DNA of 41,217 nucleotides from Okeania hirsuta (GTDB taxonomy: Bacteria; Cyanobacteriota; Cyanobacteriia; Cyanobacteriales; Microcoleaceae). The stretch covers positions 1 through 41,217 of the forward strand of contig NZ_RCBY01000048.1 in assembly GCF_003838195.1 (NCBI RefSeq), in the 5' to 3' direction. Position 1 is the first letter of the stretch. Each line of letters starts with the position of its first letter. Below are positions 17,922 to 26,200 of this stretch, one piece after another. The notes beneath the pieces were generated by a model. It was not told where the DNA came from and searched no databases. It saw nothing but the letters and a program-made list of their open reading frames with translations. The position numbers were made by a program, and so were the translations under genes.

Positions 17922-18425
17922 TCTTAATAGCTAGGGCAGGTTTAAGTTAAGAACCAATGTATCGTAGACTAATAACTAACCTGTATCCTAGTCTTAATCA
18001 TATTTATAAAATTGTCATTTCAGTTAGTCTCCTCCGGAGGAACTTCGGACTTCAGTATCTCTAGCTGTTTGCGCAGCATTCCGTAGGAAAACCTTATTTA
18101 AAACATAAGGAATATTCTCTTTCTCTTGGTCGATTGGATATGGCGTTAGCGGAGCGGCTCTGCAAGAGCGGGTCTCCTCCCCATGCCACCCTTCGGGAAG
18201 CTGCGCTAACGACCGCTTTTTATACTCTTAAAAAGGGAGGCTTGAAACAAAATTTTTTCTTTCAGAAGACTACTGCTAAAGTAATTATTTCAATCATTTA
18301 GATGAATTTTTATGATTAATTAATGAGGCTTGATATTAGCGATAAAAAACTTTCTTATCCTCTTCCTTCTTCCTTCTTGCTTTTTCCTTTTTCCTTCTTC
18401 AAGATTACCTATTTTTGATTAATTT
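17787..18425. other. Repeat-filled spacer
   Basis: The 639 bp after the YbaB gene hold copy 2 of the hairpin-plus-heptamer element, a TGTTTGCG repeat (18064-18090), copy 1 of the TCTCTTGGTCGATTGG family (18117-18250) and a TTCCTTC heptamer tract (about 18357-18382). No gene is supported. Confidence 0.65.
18117..18250 (+). repeat. TCTCTTGGTCGATTGG dispersed repeat, copy 1
   Basis: It shares TCTCTTGGTCGATTGGATAT, CCCACCCTTCGGGAAGCT and a tail like GACCGCTTTTT...AGGGAGGCTTGAAA with copies at 23660-23800 and (inverted) 30831-31030. The centre differs: here CGTTAGCGGAGC and GCTGCGCTAACG form an additional stem. Confidence 0.85.
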
Positions 18426-18902
18426 ATGGAATATAAATTATTATTTGTTTGTCTTGGTAATATCTGCCGTTCTCCATCAGCAGAAAATATTATGAATCAT
18501 CTGATAGAAAAAGCTAATTTGAGCGGTCGTATAGTTTGTGATTCTGCTGGTACAGGAGGCTATCATATAGGTAGTCCACCTGATTCTAGGATGACTTATG
18601 CAGCTAAGATGCGAGGAATTACCCTTAAAGGTGCAGCTCGTAAATTTCAAGTAGAAGATTTTGATAATTTTGACTTAATCTTAACAATGGATAAGGATAA
18701 TTATCGGGATGTACTGCGCTTAGATACTGCTGGTAAGTATCAGGATAAAGTCAAATTAATGTGTGGCTTTTGTAGGTATTTTGATGTGCAGGAAGTTCCC
18801 GATCCCTATTATGGTGGTCAGGATGGATTTGACCATGTGATTGAAATACTTTTAGATGCTTGTGAGGGACTTTTAGAGTATATTATTAATCAAAAAAAAT
18901 AG
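18426..18902 (+). CDS. Low-molecular-weight protein-tyrosine phosphatase
   Basis: The family removes phosphate from protein tyrosine. The 158-aa product has the complete active-site loop at the N-terminus (CLGNICRS, Cys9 and Arg15, C-X5-R-S) and the general acid Asp126 in VPDPYYGG near the C-terminus. Length is normal (about 150-160 aa). No signal peptide, so cytosolic. No tyrosine kinase or polysaccharide export gene is in the neighbourhood, so its substrate cannot be deduced from context; arsenate reductase activity is unlikely because the sequence fits the eukaryote-like LMW-PTP branch. Ribosome binding site not obvious. Confidence 0.94.
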   Translation: MEYKLLFVCLGNICRSPSAENIMNHLIEKANLSGRIVCDSAGTGGYHIGSPPDSRMTYAAKMRGITLKGAARKFQVEDFDNFDLILTMDKDNYRDVLRLDTAGKYQDKVKLMCGFCRYFDVQEVPDPYYGGQDGFDHVIEILLDACEGLLEYIINQKK

Positions 18903-19204
18903 CGGTCTATGAATGCTGAATTAGTCTAAATTTTTGGCAAAAAATCAACTCAAACTAACTAAATTTAAAATTAATTATTGATCTGCTGATTAAATCTAAA
19001 AGCATTTATATATAAAGGTTTTAGCTGTTTTAGGTTGAAAAAAATGCCTGGAAATCAGCTCTTCATACTCATGCATGGAGGGTATTTTAGGCGCATAGTT
19101 GGGCATAAAAATCATTCTTACAATTCTTACTTCTACCTCCTCTTAATTACCATTTTTCCTGTCTCCTGTCTCCTACTTCTACTGAAATACTTTTTCAGCA
19201 AACC
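18903..19204. other. Spacer almost wholly occupied by a MITE-like element
   Basis: Between the phosphatase and response regulator genes (convergent). Nearly all of it belongs to the element at 18973-19210 described separately. No gene. Confidence 0.7.
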
Positions 19205-19210
19205 CTAATT
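18973..19210 (+). mobile_element. MITE-like element (AATTAGGGTTTGCTG ends), copy 1
   Basis: About 238 bp that match the reverse complement of 30534-30760 over the full length. The right end is CAGCAAACCCTAATT; the left end is a degraded version of its complement (AATTATTGATCTGCTG). It carries CCTGTCT heptamers near the right end and no reading frame of note. The right end overlaps the last codons of the response regulator gene, so the element has contributed that gene's stop region. Confidence 0.75.
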
Positions 19211-19879
19211 AGTCAAGTAATTTTCCATAGTAAAACGAACTAATTCAGCTCGATTATTAGTATTGGTTTTTCTAAATAAACTGCTGACATATTTTTCAAT
19301 AGTTCTATGGCTTAAATGTAGGCGGTCGCCAATCTGAACATTAGAAAGACCATTAACTAAAAGACTCAAAACTTGTTGTTCTCGCTCAGTCAAACTAATC
19401 TTAGAATTGGCAATAACTGACTGAGATACTGCTTCTGAATAATGTGATTTAGATAGCTTTTCTGTCTGAGAATATTGGTTAAATATGGGTGAAATTTGGG
19501 CAATAAGAGCAGACCGCTCCAACAAAGACCGAACTATTGCTCCTAACTCTGGTAATTCAAAAGGTTTTGGTAAGTAAATATCACACCCCAAATTATAGCC
19601 TTTTACTCGTTCTTCTGTACTTGTATGGGCAGTTAAAAAAATCACAGGCAATAAACGAAAAATGGGACGCGATCGAACTTGTCGTACCAGGTCATAACCA
19701 TTTATTTCTGGCATAGCAATATCAGTAATCATCAGGTGTGGCCGAGATTTCTCTAATAAATCCAAAGCTTGTTGACCATTTTCAGCTTTGACTACCGAGT
19801 AACCAGAAATCTCTAGGTAATCACCAACACATAAACGAGTTCCCAAATCATCATCAACTACGAGAATTGTTAAGGGCAT
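19205..19879 (-). CDS. NarL/FixJ-type response regulator (Rre1/Ycf29-like)
   Basis: The 224-aa protein combines a receiver domain (1-120; acidic pocket Asp9/Asp10, phospho-acceptor Asp53 in ITDIAMP, Thr83, Lys105 in LPKPFE) with a LuxR-type helix-turn-helix (about 160-224; LTEREQQVLSLLVNGLSN, then IEKYVSSLFRKT). It therefore acts as a phosphorylation-controlled DNA-binding regulator. The sequence style (MPLTILVVDDDLGTRL, GCDIYLPKPFELPELGAIV) is that of the cyanobacterial Rre1/Ycf29 stress regulator; that assignment is from memory of the family and needs a tree. No sensor kinase is adjacent. Its 3' end overlaps the terminal repeat of a MITE-like element. Confidence 0.93.
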   Translation of the reverse strand: MPLTILVVDDDLGTRLCVGDYLEISGYSVVKAENGQQALDLLEKSRPHLMITDIAMPEINGYDLVRQVRSRPIFRLLPVIFLTAHTSTEERVKGYNLGCDIYLPKPFELPELGAIVRSLLERSALIAQISPIFNQYSQTEKLSKSHYSEAVSQSVIANSKISLTEREQQVLSLLVNGLSNVQIGDRLHLSHRTIEKYVSSLFRKTNTNNRAELVRFTMENYLTN

Positions 19880-20242
19880 TGTTTAATGGGAATAGGGAAG
19901 TAAATTAACATTGGGAGTAGGGAAATACCTAGACTATTAGTAACTAAATTTTTATGCTTGTGAAGTTATCTCCTAGTGACATTCTCATGGTGCTGAACCT
20001 GGATGTACGCGTAGACTTCCCAAGATTATAATTATGTGGGTTGCTGTCCAACGCAACTTATTATCTTAGGTCAGAAAGCACCCACAAACTTACTTTACAG
20101 GCTATTTCCGGGTCCCATAGTCCTTGAGTTACTATATTCTCTGGTCCATGAGTAAAAACTATATCTGTTGCTGCACAATCTGGATGAGTCCAATAACCAA
20201 CCCGAATGCTCTAGGCCAAATTAATACCTATAATACTTAATA
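19880..20242. other. Spacer with a possible gene remnant
   Basis: The 363 bp between the response regulator and pgi contain no intact gene. A protein-like frame without a start codon lies at 20061-20210 (see that entry). The rest is unremarkable. Confidence 0.5.
20061..20210 (-). pseudogene. Possible gene remnant, 49 codons without start
   Basis: On the - strand an open frame reads SIRVGYWTHPDCAATDIV, then FTHGPENIVTQGLWDPEIACK, and ends with two stop codons. It is bounded upstream by a stop codon directly next to it and has no initiation codon. The amino-acid composition looks like real protein rather than translated AT-rich spacer. The family was not recognised, so this may be chance. Confidence 0.3.
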
Positions 20243-21829
20243 CTACTGATAGCTTACAGCTAAATTAACTGGTTGCCCAAGATTTCCATGAAAAACAATA
20301 TTCTGTTGGTTAGCTGCCAAATGGCGCAAAATCTTATAGATGATTTCTATTTTGTCATCAGCACCTACTTTTTGGGCAATTTCTTCTAAAGATAGGGGAG
20401 AAACCTCTTGCTTGAGGACATTTACTACCTGTTGTTGTAACTCTAGCACTGTGGCCGCAGCTTTTTTACCTGCTTCTACTCCTGGTTGGTGATAGGCATT
20501 AATATTAACTAGAGAGCCATAAAAACTAACAGCTCTCTCATAAAGAGCAATTAAGGCCCCTACATTTTTAGGATTAACTTTGGGTATTGTAACTGTAATA
20601 GAATCTCGCTGATTTTCATAAAGTGCTTGTCTAGTACCTTGTAGAAAACCAGATAAGTAGTCACCAGAAGTTACTCCAGGTTCTACTTCGGGAGAAATAC
20701 CTTGACGGTCTTCTAGAACTTCGATAAAGGTAAGAAAGAAATTAGGTACACCATCACGCAACTGTTGTACATAAGCGTGTTGGTCTGTGGAACCTTTATT
20801 ACCATAAACTGCAATACCTTGGTTGACTATATTACCATCTAGGTCTTTTTCTTTGCCTAAAGATTCCATGACCAACTGCTGTAAATAACGGCTGAACATT
20901 AGCAGACTGTCTTTGTAGGGGAGAACTACCATATCTTTTTCCCCTCGTCCGTTACCTACGGCATACCAACTCAAAGCTAATAAAGCGGAGGGGTTGCCTT
21001 TAATATCATGTTTGCGAGTGGCTATGTCCATTTCTTTTGCCCCGTCTAGCATGGCCTGGATATCAATTCCTTGCAATGCTGCTGGTAGTAAACCAACGGA
21101 GGATAATTCAGAAGTACGTCCCCCTACCCAGTCTGCCATGGGGGTAATATTTAGCCATCCTTCAGATTTGGCAATTTTACCTAGTTTACTATCGGGGGTG
21201 GTAGTTGCGACGGCGTGGGGAGCAAAGTCTAGATTTTGAGCATCATAAGCTGCTTTGACTTCCATCATACCGTTGCGAGGTTCTGGCGTACCCCCTGACT
21301 TGGAGATGACTATGACTAGGGTACTTTTGAGGCGGTCTTTGAGTTTGTAGAGTACGCGGTCGATACCTGCAGGATCGGTATTGTCGATGAAATGTATTTG
21401 CATTGGTGGGTCATTTGGACTAAGGGCTTCGGCCACAAATTGAGGACCGAGAGCTGAACCACCGATACCAATGGACAGAATATCTGTAAATTTGGGGGCA
21501 TTGGGAGGTTTGATTTCTCCACTATGGACTTTCTTGGCAAAAGTCTCTATCTGTTCGATAGTTTGGACAATTTCTTGTTTGATTTCGGGGGTGGGCGCAA
21601 GTTCTGGGGATCTCAGCCAGTAGTGGCCAACCATCCGGTTTTCGTCTGGGTTGGCGATCGCACCTTTTTCTAATTGCTCTATATCTTGGAAAGCTTTTTC
21701 AAATTTTGGCTTGATTGTTTCTAGAAAAGAATCGTCAAATTTAATGCGACTTATATCAACATAAAATTTTAATCCTTCATGGTAATAAAGCCAGTTAATA
21801 TAGCGTTGCCAGAGTGCTTTTGAGTCCAT
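20243..21829 (-). CDS. pgi: Glucose-6-phosphate isomerase
   Basis: The enzyme interconverts glucose-6-phosphate and fructose-6-phosphate in the cytosol, linking glycogen turnover, the oxidative pentose phosphate route and gluconeogenesis. The 528-aa protein is the usual cyanobacterial length. Visible motifs are the substrate-binding [12 protein letters not shown] near 122, [13 protein letters not shown] near 174, [15 protein letters not shown] near 237, [14 protein letters not shown] near 349 and a helical C-terminus. Start ATG is followed by [12 protein letters not shown], common at the start of cyanobacterial Pgi. It lies 53 bp downstream of the RelE-type gene on the same strand but no functional link is expected. 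Confidence 0.97.
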   Translation of the reverse strand: MDSKALWQRYINWLYYHEGLKFYVDISRIKFDDSFLETIKPKFEKAFQDIEQLEKGAIANPDENRMVGHYWLRSPELAPTPEIKQEIVQTIEQIETFAKKVHSGEIKPPNAPKFTDILSIGIGGSALGPQFVAEALSPNDPPMQIHFIDNTDPAGIDRVLYKLKDRLKSTLVIVISKSGGTPEPRNGMMEVKAAYDAQNLDFAPHAVATTTPDSKLGKIAKSEGWLNITPMADWVGGRTSELSSVGLLPAALQGIDIQAMLDGAKEMDIATRKHDIKGNPSALLALSWYAVGNGRGEKDMVVLPYKDSLLMFSRYLQQLVMESLGKEKDLDGNIVNQGIAVYGNKGSTDQHAYVQQLRDGVPNFFLTFIEVLEDRQGISPEVEPGVTSGDYLSGFLQGTRQALYENQRDSITVTIPKVNPKNVGALIALYERAVSFYGSLVNINAYHQPGVEAGKKAAATVLELQQQVVNVLKQEVSPLSLEEIAQKVGADDKIEIIYKILRHLAANQQNIVFHGNLGQPVNLAVSYQ

Positions 21830-21882
21830 AAAAATTACTGTATTTTTTGTTTTTTTTAGTCTGGTATCTATAGTTTAGAATA

Positions 21883-22140
21883 TTAAATTTGTGGCTTTGG
21901 TAAAATACGGATAAATTTAAGAATTTGACCTGTTACTTCTATACCAATCAGGTATTTGTCCACAGTAAATCTGTAGAAAATAGCACTGGTTCCAAGTTGT
22001 CGTAATTCTGGTAGTTCTTGTAAGTAATTTATTTGACTGAATTTGATAAAAACAAAATCATATATTTTTTGGTAGGTGGCAGTTTCTAAAGTTTTTAGGT
22101 CTTCGACAAAAGACCGAGCATAACGCACTTCTAGGTTCAC
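21883..22140 (-). CDS. RelE/ParE-family toxin
   Basis: The 85-aa basic protein has the compact fold pattern of RelE/ParE toxins: YARSFVEDLKTL at the start, a middle LRQLGTSAIFYRFTVDKYLIGIEV strand region, and ILKFIRILPK at the end. RelE members cleave mRNA on the ribosome, ParE members poison gyrase; sequence alone does not decide between them. A 75-aa gene ends 51 bp upstream on the same strand and is the presumed antitoxin. The pair should be co-transcribed and, by analogy, autoregulated. Confidence 0.82.
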   Translation of the reverse strand: MNLEVRYARSFVEDLKTLETATYQKIYDFVFIKFSQINYLQELPELRQLGTSAIFYRFTVDKYLIGIEVTGQILKFIRILPKPQI

Positions 22141-22191
22141 AATAATATTGTTTTTTCTATATCTTATTTATTATTATTGGTTATTTTTAGT

Positions 22192-22419
22192 TTAACTATC
22201 TTCTCGGTCAAAATACAATATTTGTATGGCTTCTTCTTTGGTTAAGATATCTCCTGGTTTGTGAGTTGTTTTAGATTGTTGAATAGCTTGTAGCATGAAG
22301 CTGTCATAATAAAGTGTTTGTAAATATTCCCAACCTCTTTCTAGGTCTACATCAGACATTATACCTATTAGAGAGTACAACTTACTTTTGAGAAAGTTAA
22401 TTCTTTTTGAATTTACCAT
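22192..22419 (-). CDS. Putative antitoxin partner of the RelE/ParE toxin
   Basis: The 75-aa product is placed directly upstream of the toxin gene, the common order. Its sequence (MSDVDLERGWEYLQTLYYDSFMLQ) is helical and acidic towards the C-terminus (KEEAIQILYFDREDS), suiting a toxin-binding tail. No standard ribbon-helix-helix or Phd/MazE DNA-binding motif is evident at the N-terminus. The call rests mostly on position and size. Confidence 0.65.
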   Translation of the reverse strand: MVNSKRINFLKSKLYSLIGIMSDVDLERGWEYLQTLYYDSFMLQAIQQSKTTHKPGDILTKEEAIQILYFDREDS

Positions 22420-22497
22420 ATATTTATCCTGATTTAATCCGGTTCAATTTTACTCAAAAATTGAGATTTTTCGGGGATGGAATAATTTTTTTTGGCT

Positions 22498-22743
22498 TTA
22501 GTTACTGAAGTTCCGTTGGAATCGTGGGTCAAAGTTATGTTTCTTTTTTTGATTACATTTACTACAGAGGGTTTGTAGGTTACTAATATCATTACTACCA
22601 CCACTAGCTAGGGGGATAATATGGTCTATAGTAAGTTGTGTTTCTCTAGTAGTTTTACCACAACTTTTACAATGGTAGCGGTCGCGCTCGAATACATATT
22701 TTCTGACTGCTAAAGGAATGTTTATTCGGGGAGTTTTGCTCAT
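22498..22743 (-). CDS. Small HNH endonuclease
   Basis: The 81-aa protein is little more than an HNH nuclease domain: zinc-binding pair CKSC near residue 25, catalytic DHIIPLASGG with the first His near 43, SNLQTLCSKCNQKK near 58 supplying Asn and the second CxxC. Basic ends suit nucleic acid binding. Family members may be free-standing nucleases, intron or phage associated. The neighbours are a toxin/antitoxin pair on one side and a repeat-rich region with transposon wreckage on the other, so it belongs to an accessory segment. Its target is unknown. The start ATG has no strong ribosome binding site. Confidence 0.88.
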   Translation of the reverse strand: MSKTPRINIPLAVRKYVFERDRYHCKSCGKTTRETQLTIDHIIPLASGGSNDISNLQTLCSKCNQKKKHNFDPRFQRNFSN

Positions 22744-22839
22744 AATTTATTTCTGATTAAATCTCTAATTTTTGTTAATTCAGTATGATTATATCACCAG
22801 TTAATAGTTTATTAAAATACTAACATTATCCCTGCCCTC

Positions 22840-23059
22840 GTTTGTGCAGCATGACAAACGGAAAGTCAGAAATAGGAAGTCACCAAGTCAGAAGTTTTTC
22901 CCCGTGATAATTTCGGTAATAATATCTCTATTTCTAGACGGATAAATAGGGTAACGCAACCCCCGCTATAAATTTTATTTTAGCGGTTGAAAATTAGTGG
23001 TAAGTAACAATCTCCCACTAATTTTAACTTCTGACTTTCGGTCTGAATGCTGCGCAAAC
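22840..23059. repeat. Composite palindromic element
   Basis: Three nested inverted repeats share one axis. The outer arms are GTTTGTGCAGCAT (22840-22852) and ATGCTGCGCAAAC (23047-23059). The middle arms are CGGAAAGTCAG and CTGACTTTCGG. The inner arms are AAGTCAGAAGTT (22885-22896) and AACTTCTGACTT (23026-23037), exact complements. The centre holds further small stems. The outer arms belong to the TGTTTGCG family and the inner arms to the heptamer family, so the element joins both. Confidence 0.8.
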
Positions 23060-23235
23060 ACACTTCTGGTTCCTGACTTCTTGAATTTACTGTGGATATT
23101 CAGTTATAATAAATCTTTAAGCATAATGTTTTATTGATTGAATAATGCTAGCAAAAGATACTTACAAGAATACAGTTAAAATGCTTTAAATGCTTGAATT
23201 AAAGATGGGTTGACTATTCTAGTGCCGCTACGCGG

Positions 23236-23268
23236 AAGTCAAAAGTCAAAAGTCAAAAGTCAAAAGTA
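23236..23268. repeat. Heptamer tandem repeat (AGTCAAA)
   Basis: Four perfect seven-base units in unique-looking DNA. The complementary form (TTTTGAC) recurs at 27073-27099. Confidence 0.88.
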
Positions 23269-23629
23269 TTGATTGGTAAGGCTTTTAGGATTTTTTAACT
23301 GGTCAGTTATTTCCGCCATCCTGCACTAGTCGCTTCTTATTTTCTACAATATTGAAGCTCCGGATGTCTTGACTGTGCTATTGGCAGATTTTTCTAGATA
23401 ACTAAAACCTTATTCTTTCTTGAATTAGTTCATAAATCAGATGAAATTTGCAACCACTATAACAATTTTATTTGAATTTTGAAATATCCTAGACTTTTAG
23501 ATAATAATACGAATTTTATAAATCTTAGCTACAAATAGCTAGTTTATTTCTTAGGAGTCAGGTAGGGAAGCTGTCGGATTAGCAACGTACAGAATGAATA
23601 GTTTCAATATCATTTATTAGGTCTTCAAC

Positions 23630-23667
23630 AATTAATAATTAATAATTAATAATTAATAATTAACAAT
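23630..23667. repeat. Heptamer tandem repeat (AATTAAT)
   Basis: Five units of seven bases; the same array type adjoins the matching end of the related element at 30831-31030, which ties the array to that element family. Confidence 0.85.
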
Positions 23668-23800
23668 TACCTCTCTTTGAAAAGAAGAGGATTGACTAAA
23701 AGGAAAATTTTTTCTTTTCTCTTGGTCGATTGGATATGGCGAGGAGACCCGTTCTTACAGACCCGCTCCGAAGATCGCCATCCCACCCTTCGGGAAGCTC
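23660..23800 (+). repeat. TCTCTTGGTCGATTGG dispersed repeat, copy 2
   Basis: It shares AATTACCTCTC...AGAGGATTGA, TCTCTTGGTCGATTGGATAT and CATCCCACCCTTCGGGAAGCT with the inverted copy at 30831-31030. The right-hand GACCGC...AGGCTTTAAA module is missing here and replaced by a TGTTTGTCATGC segment. Confidence 0.85.
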
Positions 23801-23949
23801 CGCTTTTTCCGTTTGTCATGCTCCGCAAACATGTCGCGCAGCGTTACCTGGACTTTTGTAAAAAAGTAAAATAGATTTAGCTCTATTCTATAATTAGAGC
23901 GAGTTATACCTGAGTCTACCCCCAGATTACCCCCAAGTCAGCTTGATGT

Positions 23950-25370
23950 TGAGCAAAATATTTCTTGATTCTGTTGTCACCAGCAAAAAAATTTGTAGGA
24001 AACACCACTCACAAATACTTCTAATGTCTCTGTAAAATTTGTCACAGCTTGGCGAGAATCACCCTTTCTCAAGCCTGCCATTAATTGTTGGTAAACAATG
24101 AAAGTATAGGCAACAAACACTCAGATCAAATGACGCATCATACTGGTTTGAGCTGTGAGTTGATCTTCTTTTCAACCCAACCATCCCTGAGCTTCCCGAT
24201 CAAACTTTTCAATATAGTTTCTCTCACAAAAGGTTGTAAGTATCCATCCATTCTCCGGTCACACTTTTATATTGTTTATGTGTGATTAAATCATCAATTT
24301 CAGTCCCTTGAGATATATAACTATGATTGATGACGATCGCAATAGTTCTAGGACCAGTTAAACCTTTGGTTTCTACTTCTATGGTAGCTACCCAAACTGT
24401 TTTGGGTATATCTTGTTGTGATCGATCCTTCCAGCAAAATTATTTTCAGGTAAAGATATGCCTATTTCATCTCACCTTTTTTGTGATTGTTTTTTGCCAG
24501 TTTTTTGATGGATAACACTTACCTGACGATTTTTCGCTAACCCCCTTATATATTTGGTGGTGGTGCATAGTCATGGTAAAGGAAGCACCGGGAGTTTGGG
24601 GGGATGGGGGGATGGGGAGATCAGGAGTGTGGGAGATGGGGAGTGTGGGAGAAATTAAAAAATATGTATCCTACCATTACTATGCAGGACTATCATATAT
24701 TTAAGTTCCAGTTGTTCTAACTCCTGTAGAAAAGACGAATTATTTCCATCACCTCCATTCACTAAAACTATACCTGGTCGATATTTTCTGGACAAAGTTT
24801 TTTTGACTAACTTGATTGCTCAATCGGGTTTTTTCACAAATTCTTGATCTTGTTTTGCATCTGGAATTTGATGATCACTTTTGGTATAACTCCAAATCCA
24901 AAGGTAGACTGCCCACTCCATCATATAGGTGAGTTGTAACTATTACTACTCCATTGTCTGCAGTACTAATTTCTCCAAGATATTGTCGGCCGACTCCACC
25001 AGTAAAATTACCACTTTTTTGATGGCCAGAATCATCAATAATCAGAGCACATCCATTTCTAATTCGGGTTTGATCATGTTGATTCATAATTTCTCAACGA
25101 CCTTTGCTAATGCAAAGCTTCCCTAACATTTATCGAATTTTCAGCCCATTTGGCATAGGCAATAAAATGATGTATATTTTTATATAAAGAGCCGATAATA
25201 TTGTCGGTAATTTGAGCAATATTTTGGCGTTGACTTTCTCCTAATAATCCCGCCAAATCCAAGGCGAAATCCCTTTTTTTGACCTTTGGTTTTGAATAAA
25301 TCATCAAATTTTTGACACCACTTTTGAAACCATGGCGGTAAGGCAGACAAGGTTGTTTGTTTGAGCAGCT
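23950..25370 (-). pseudogene. Degraded IS701-family transposase
   Basis: Read on the - strand with changes of frame, the segment follows an IS701-type DDE transposase: LPPWFQKWCQKFDDLF (near 25350-25310), GLLGESQRQNIAQI (near 25240), HHFIAYAKWAENS, then LIIDDSGHQKSGN and GVGRQYLG (near 25050-24990, containing the first catalytic Asp), VTTHLYDGVGSLPLDLELYQ, KYRPGIVLVNGGDGNNSSF (near 24770), GLAKNRQVSVIH (near 24530), and a tail to about 24000. At least two frameshifts (about 25280 and 24875) and several stops (for example near 25107, 25092 and 24825) destroy it. A 139-bp foreign element splits it between LKY and GLAKNR. No intact terminal repeats were identified. The open frames on the + strand in this region are shadows. 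Confidence 0.85.
24556..24694. mobile_element. MITE-like insertion inside the IS701 pseudogene
   Basis: A 139-bp element interrupts the transposase between the codons for LKY and the following GLAKNR motif. The ends form an imperfect 23-bp inverted repeat (18 of 23 positions; core GCATAGTCATGG versus GCATAGTAATGG). It is flanked on both sides by the identical octamer ATATATTT (24548-24555 and 24695-24702), a typical target duplication. Inside are G-rich tandem units (GGGGGAT, GTGTGGGAGATGGGGA). It codes for nothing recognisable. Confidence 0.85.
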
Positions 25371-25518
25371 ATCAAGTTTAGGTAAAAACCATAATATATC
25401 ATAATTTTCACCTCAGAGACTGCATTTTTTTTTGAAAGTCCAGTTAACGGAGTTGTGCGCCAGCAAAACGACCGCTTTTCTCCTTTAAAGGAGAGACTTT
25501 AAACCTTAATTATTCGGT

Positions 25519-25598
25519 AAGTTATCTTTTTAGTCAAAGAGGCATTTCCTGCACTTGTGTTTTAATTGCCCTGATTATTCGTAACATTCTTTTTTTTA
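25519..25598 (+). repeat. Inverted-pair repeat X, left copy
   Basis: About 75-80 bp, roughly 80% identical to the reverse complement of 26869-26936, with the best-conserved end TTATTCGTAACATTCTTTT. The pair encloses the broken mini-gene and the 101-aa gene. Confidence 0.8.
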
Positions 25599-25749
25599 AT
25601 TAGTATTTAGTATAAGGAATAGGGAAAACTAAAGTAATAAAATTCTCATAAATCATTCCGGATTGCTGTATTTATGGTTAACACTTGATTAGTAAGGAAA
25701 AAAAATGGGCGTTGGTAAAGCGCGTGTATTATATTAATCTTAATTCTTT

Positions 25750-25812
25750 AGGAGTCAACCCACCCGCGTGCCTCTCCCAGGAGGGGAAGTCAGTCGGAGC
25801 GAGTCAGGAGGG
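25750..25812 (+). repeat. Inverted-pair repeat Y, left copy (AGGAGTCAACCCACCC)
   Basis: AGGAGTCAACCCACCC...CTCCCAGGAGGGGAAGT matches the reverse complement of 26971-27032. CTCCC/GGGAG types of inner stems make each copy a hairpin. This sequence type is a frequent dispersed repeat in cyanobacterial spacers. Confidence 0.8.
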
Positions 25813-25932
25813 AAGAAAGAAGAAGAAACCCCGAGTAAAAGGAGAAAGTTTTTTGGTCGCGTAAAGGTCACGGAGTTCTATAGCGCTCTTATCCAGACAT
25901 GATATCATACCTCAAATTACCAACGCCAAAAA

Positions 25933-26109
25933 ATGAAATATACTGATGTTTATATTGAGTTTAAAAATGAAAATATTTACATAGAATAATATTTTACTGG
26001 AGAAGGAATAACTGATGAGTTAATCAGATTAGATCTTATTAAAAGTGATATTATTTTTGCTTTTAAAGCTCCAGATGTGAGAAAGTTTACTGAGTTTGCT
26101 ATGAGTTAA
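25933..26109 (+). pseudogene. Small gene broken by one stop codon
   Basis: From ATG 25933 the frame reads MKYTDVYIEFKNENIYIE, then TAA at 25987-25989, then continues in the same frame as [18 protein letters not shown] and [18 protein letters not shown] to a TAA at 26107-26109. Only one base change (for example CAA to TAA) separates this from an intact 58-residue reading frame. No family recognised. It could be the relic of a longer gene. Confidence 0.4.
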
Positions 26110-26200
26110 ATTTTAATTGGAAAAATTTACTCCTATAGAAAGTTTTGAGGTGTGCCTTACACGAGATAAAATAATCATGTAAACCCAATAATTTTTTGCT

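Larger units (their letters stand above)
22744..23949. other. Repeat-rich accessory spacer
   Basis: No intact gene. It contains a 220-bp composite palindrome (22840-23059), an AGTCAAA heptamer array (23236-23268), a TAATTAA heptamer array (23630-23667) leading into copy 2 of the TCTCTTGGTCGATTGG family (23660-23800), and another TGTTTGCG copy (23815-23830). The 65-aa open frame at 23677-23874 lies almost entirely inside these repeats and is not credible. Confidence 0.65.
25371..25932. other. Spacer with two dispersed repeats
   Basis: Between the transposase remnant and the broken mini-gene. It holds an R-module fragment (GACCGCTTTTCTCCTTTAAAG and onwards, about 25465-25518), left copies of two inverted-pair repeats (25519-25598 and 25750-25812) and a GCGCTCTTATCC-type fragment near 25880. 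No gene is supported. Confidence 0.6.

Noticed and set aside
23677-23874. 65-aa open frame on the + strand
   Set aside because: It consists almost wholly of dispersed repeat sequence (TCTCTTGGTCGATTGG family and a TGTTTGCG copy).
24085-25126. Several open frames on the + strand (24085-24285, 24327-24515, 24929-25126)
   Set aside because: They are antisense shadows of the degraded IS701 transposase, whose recognisable motifs lie on the - strand.
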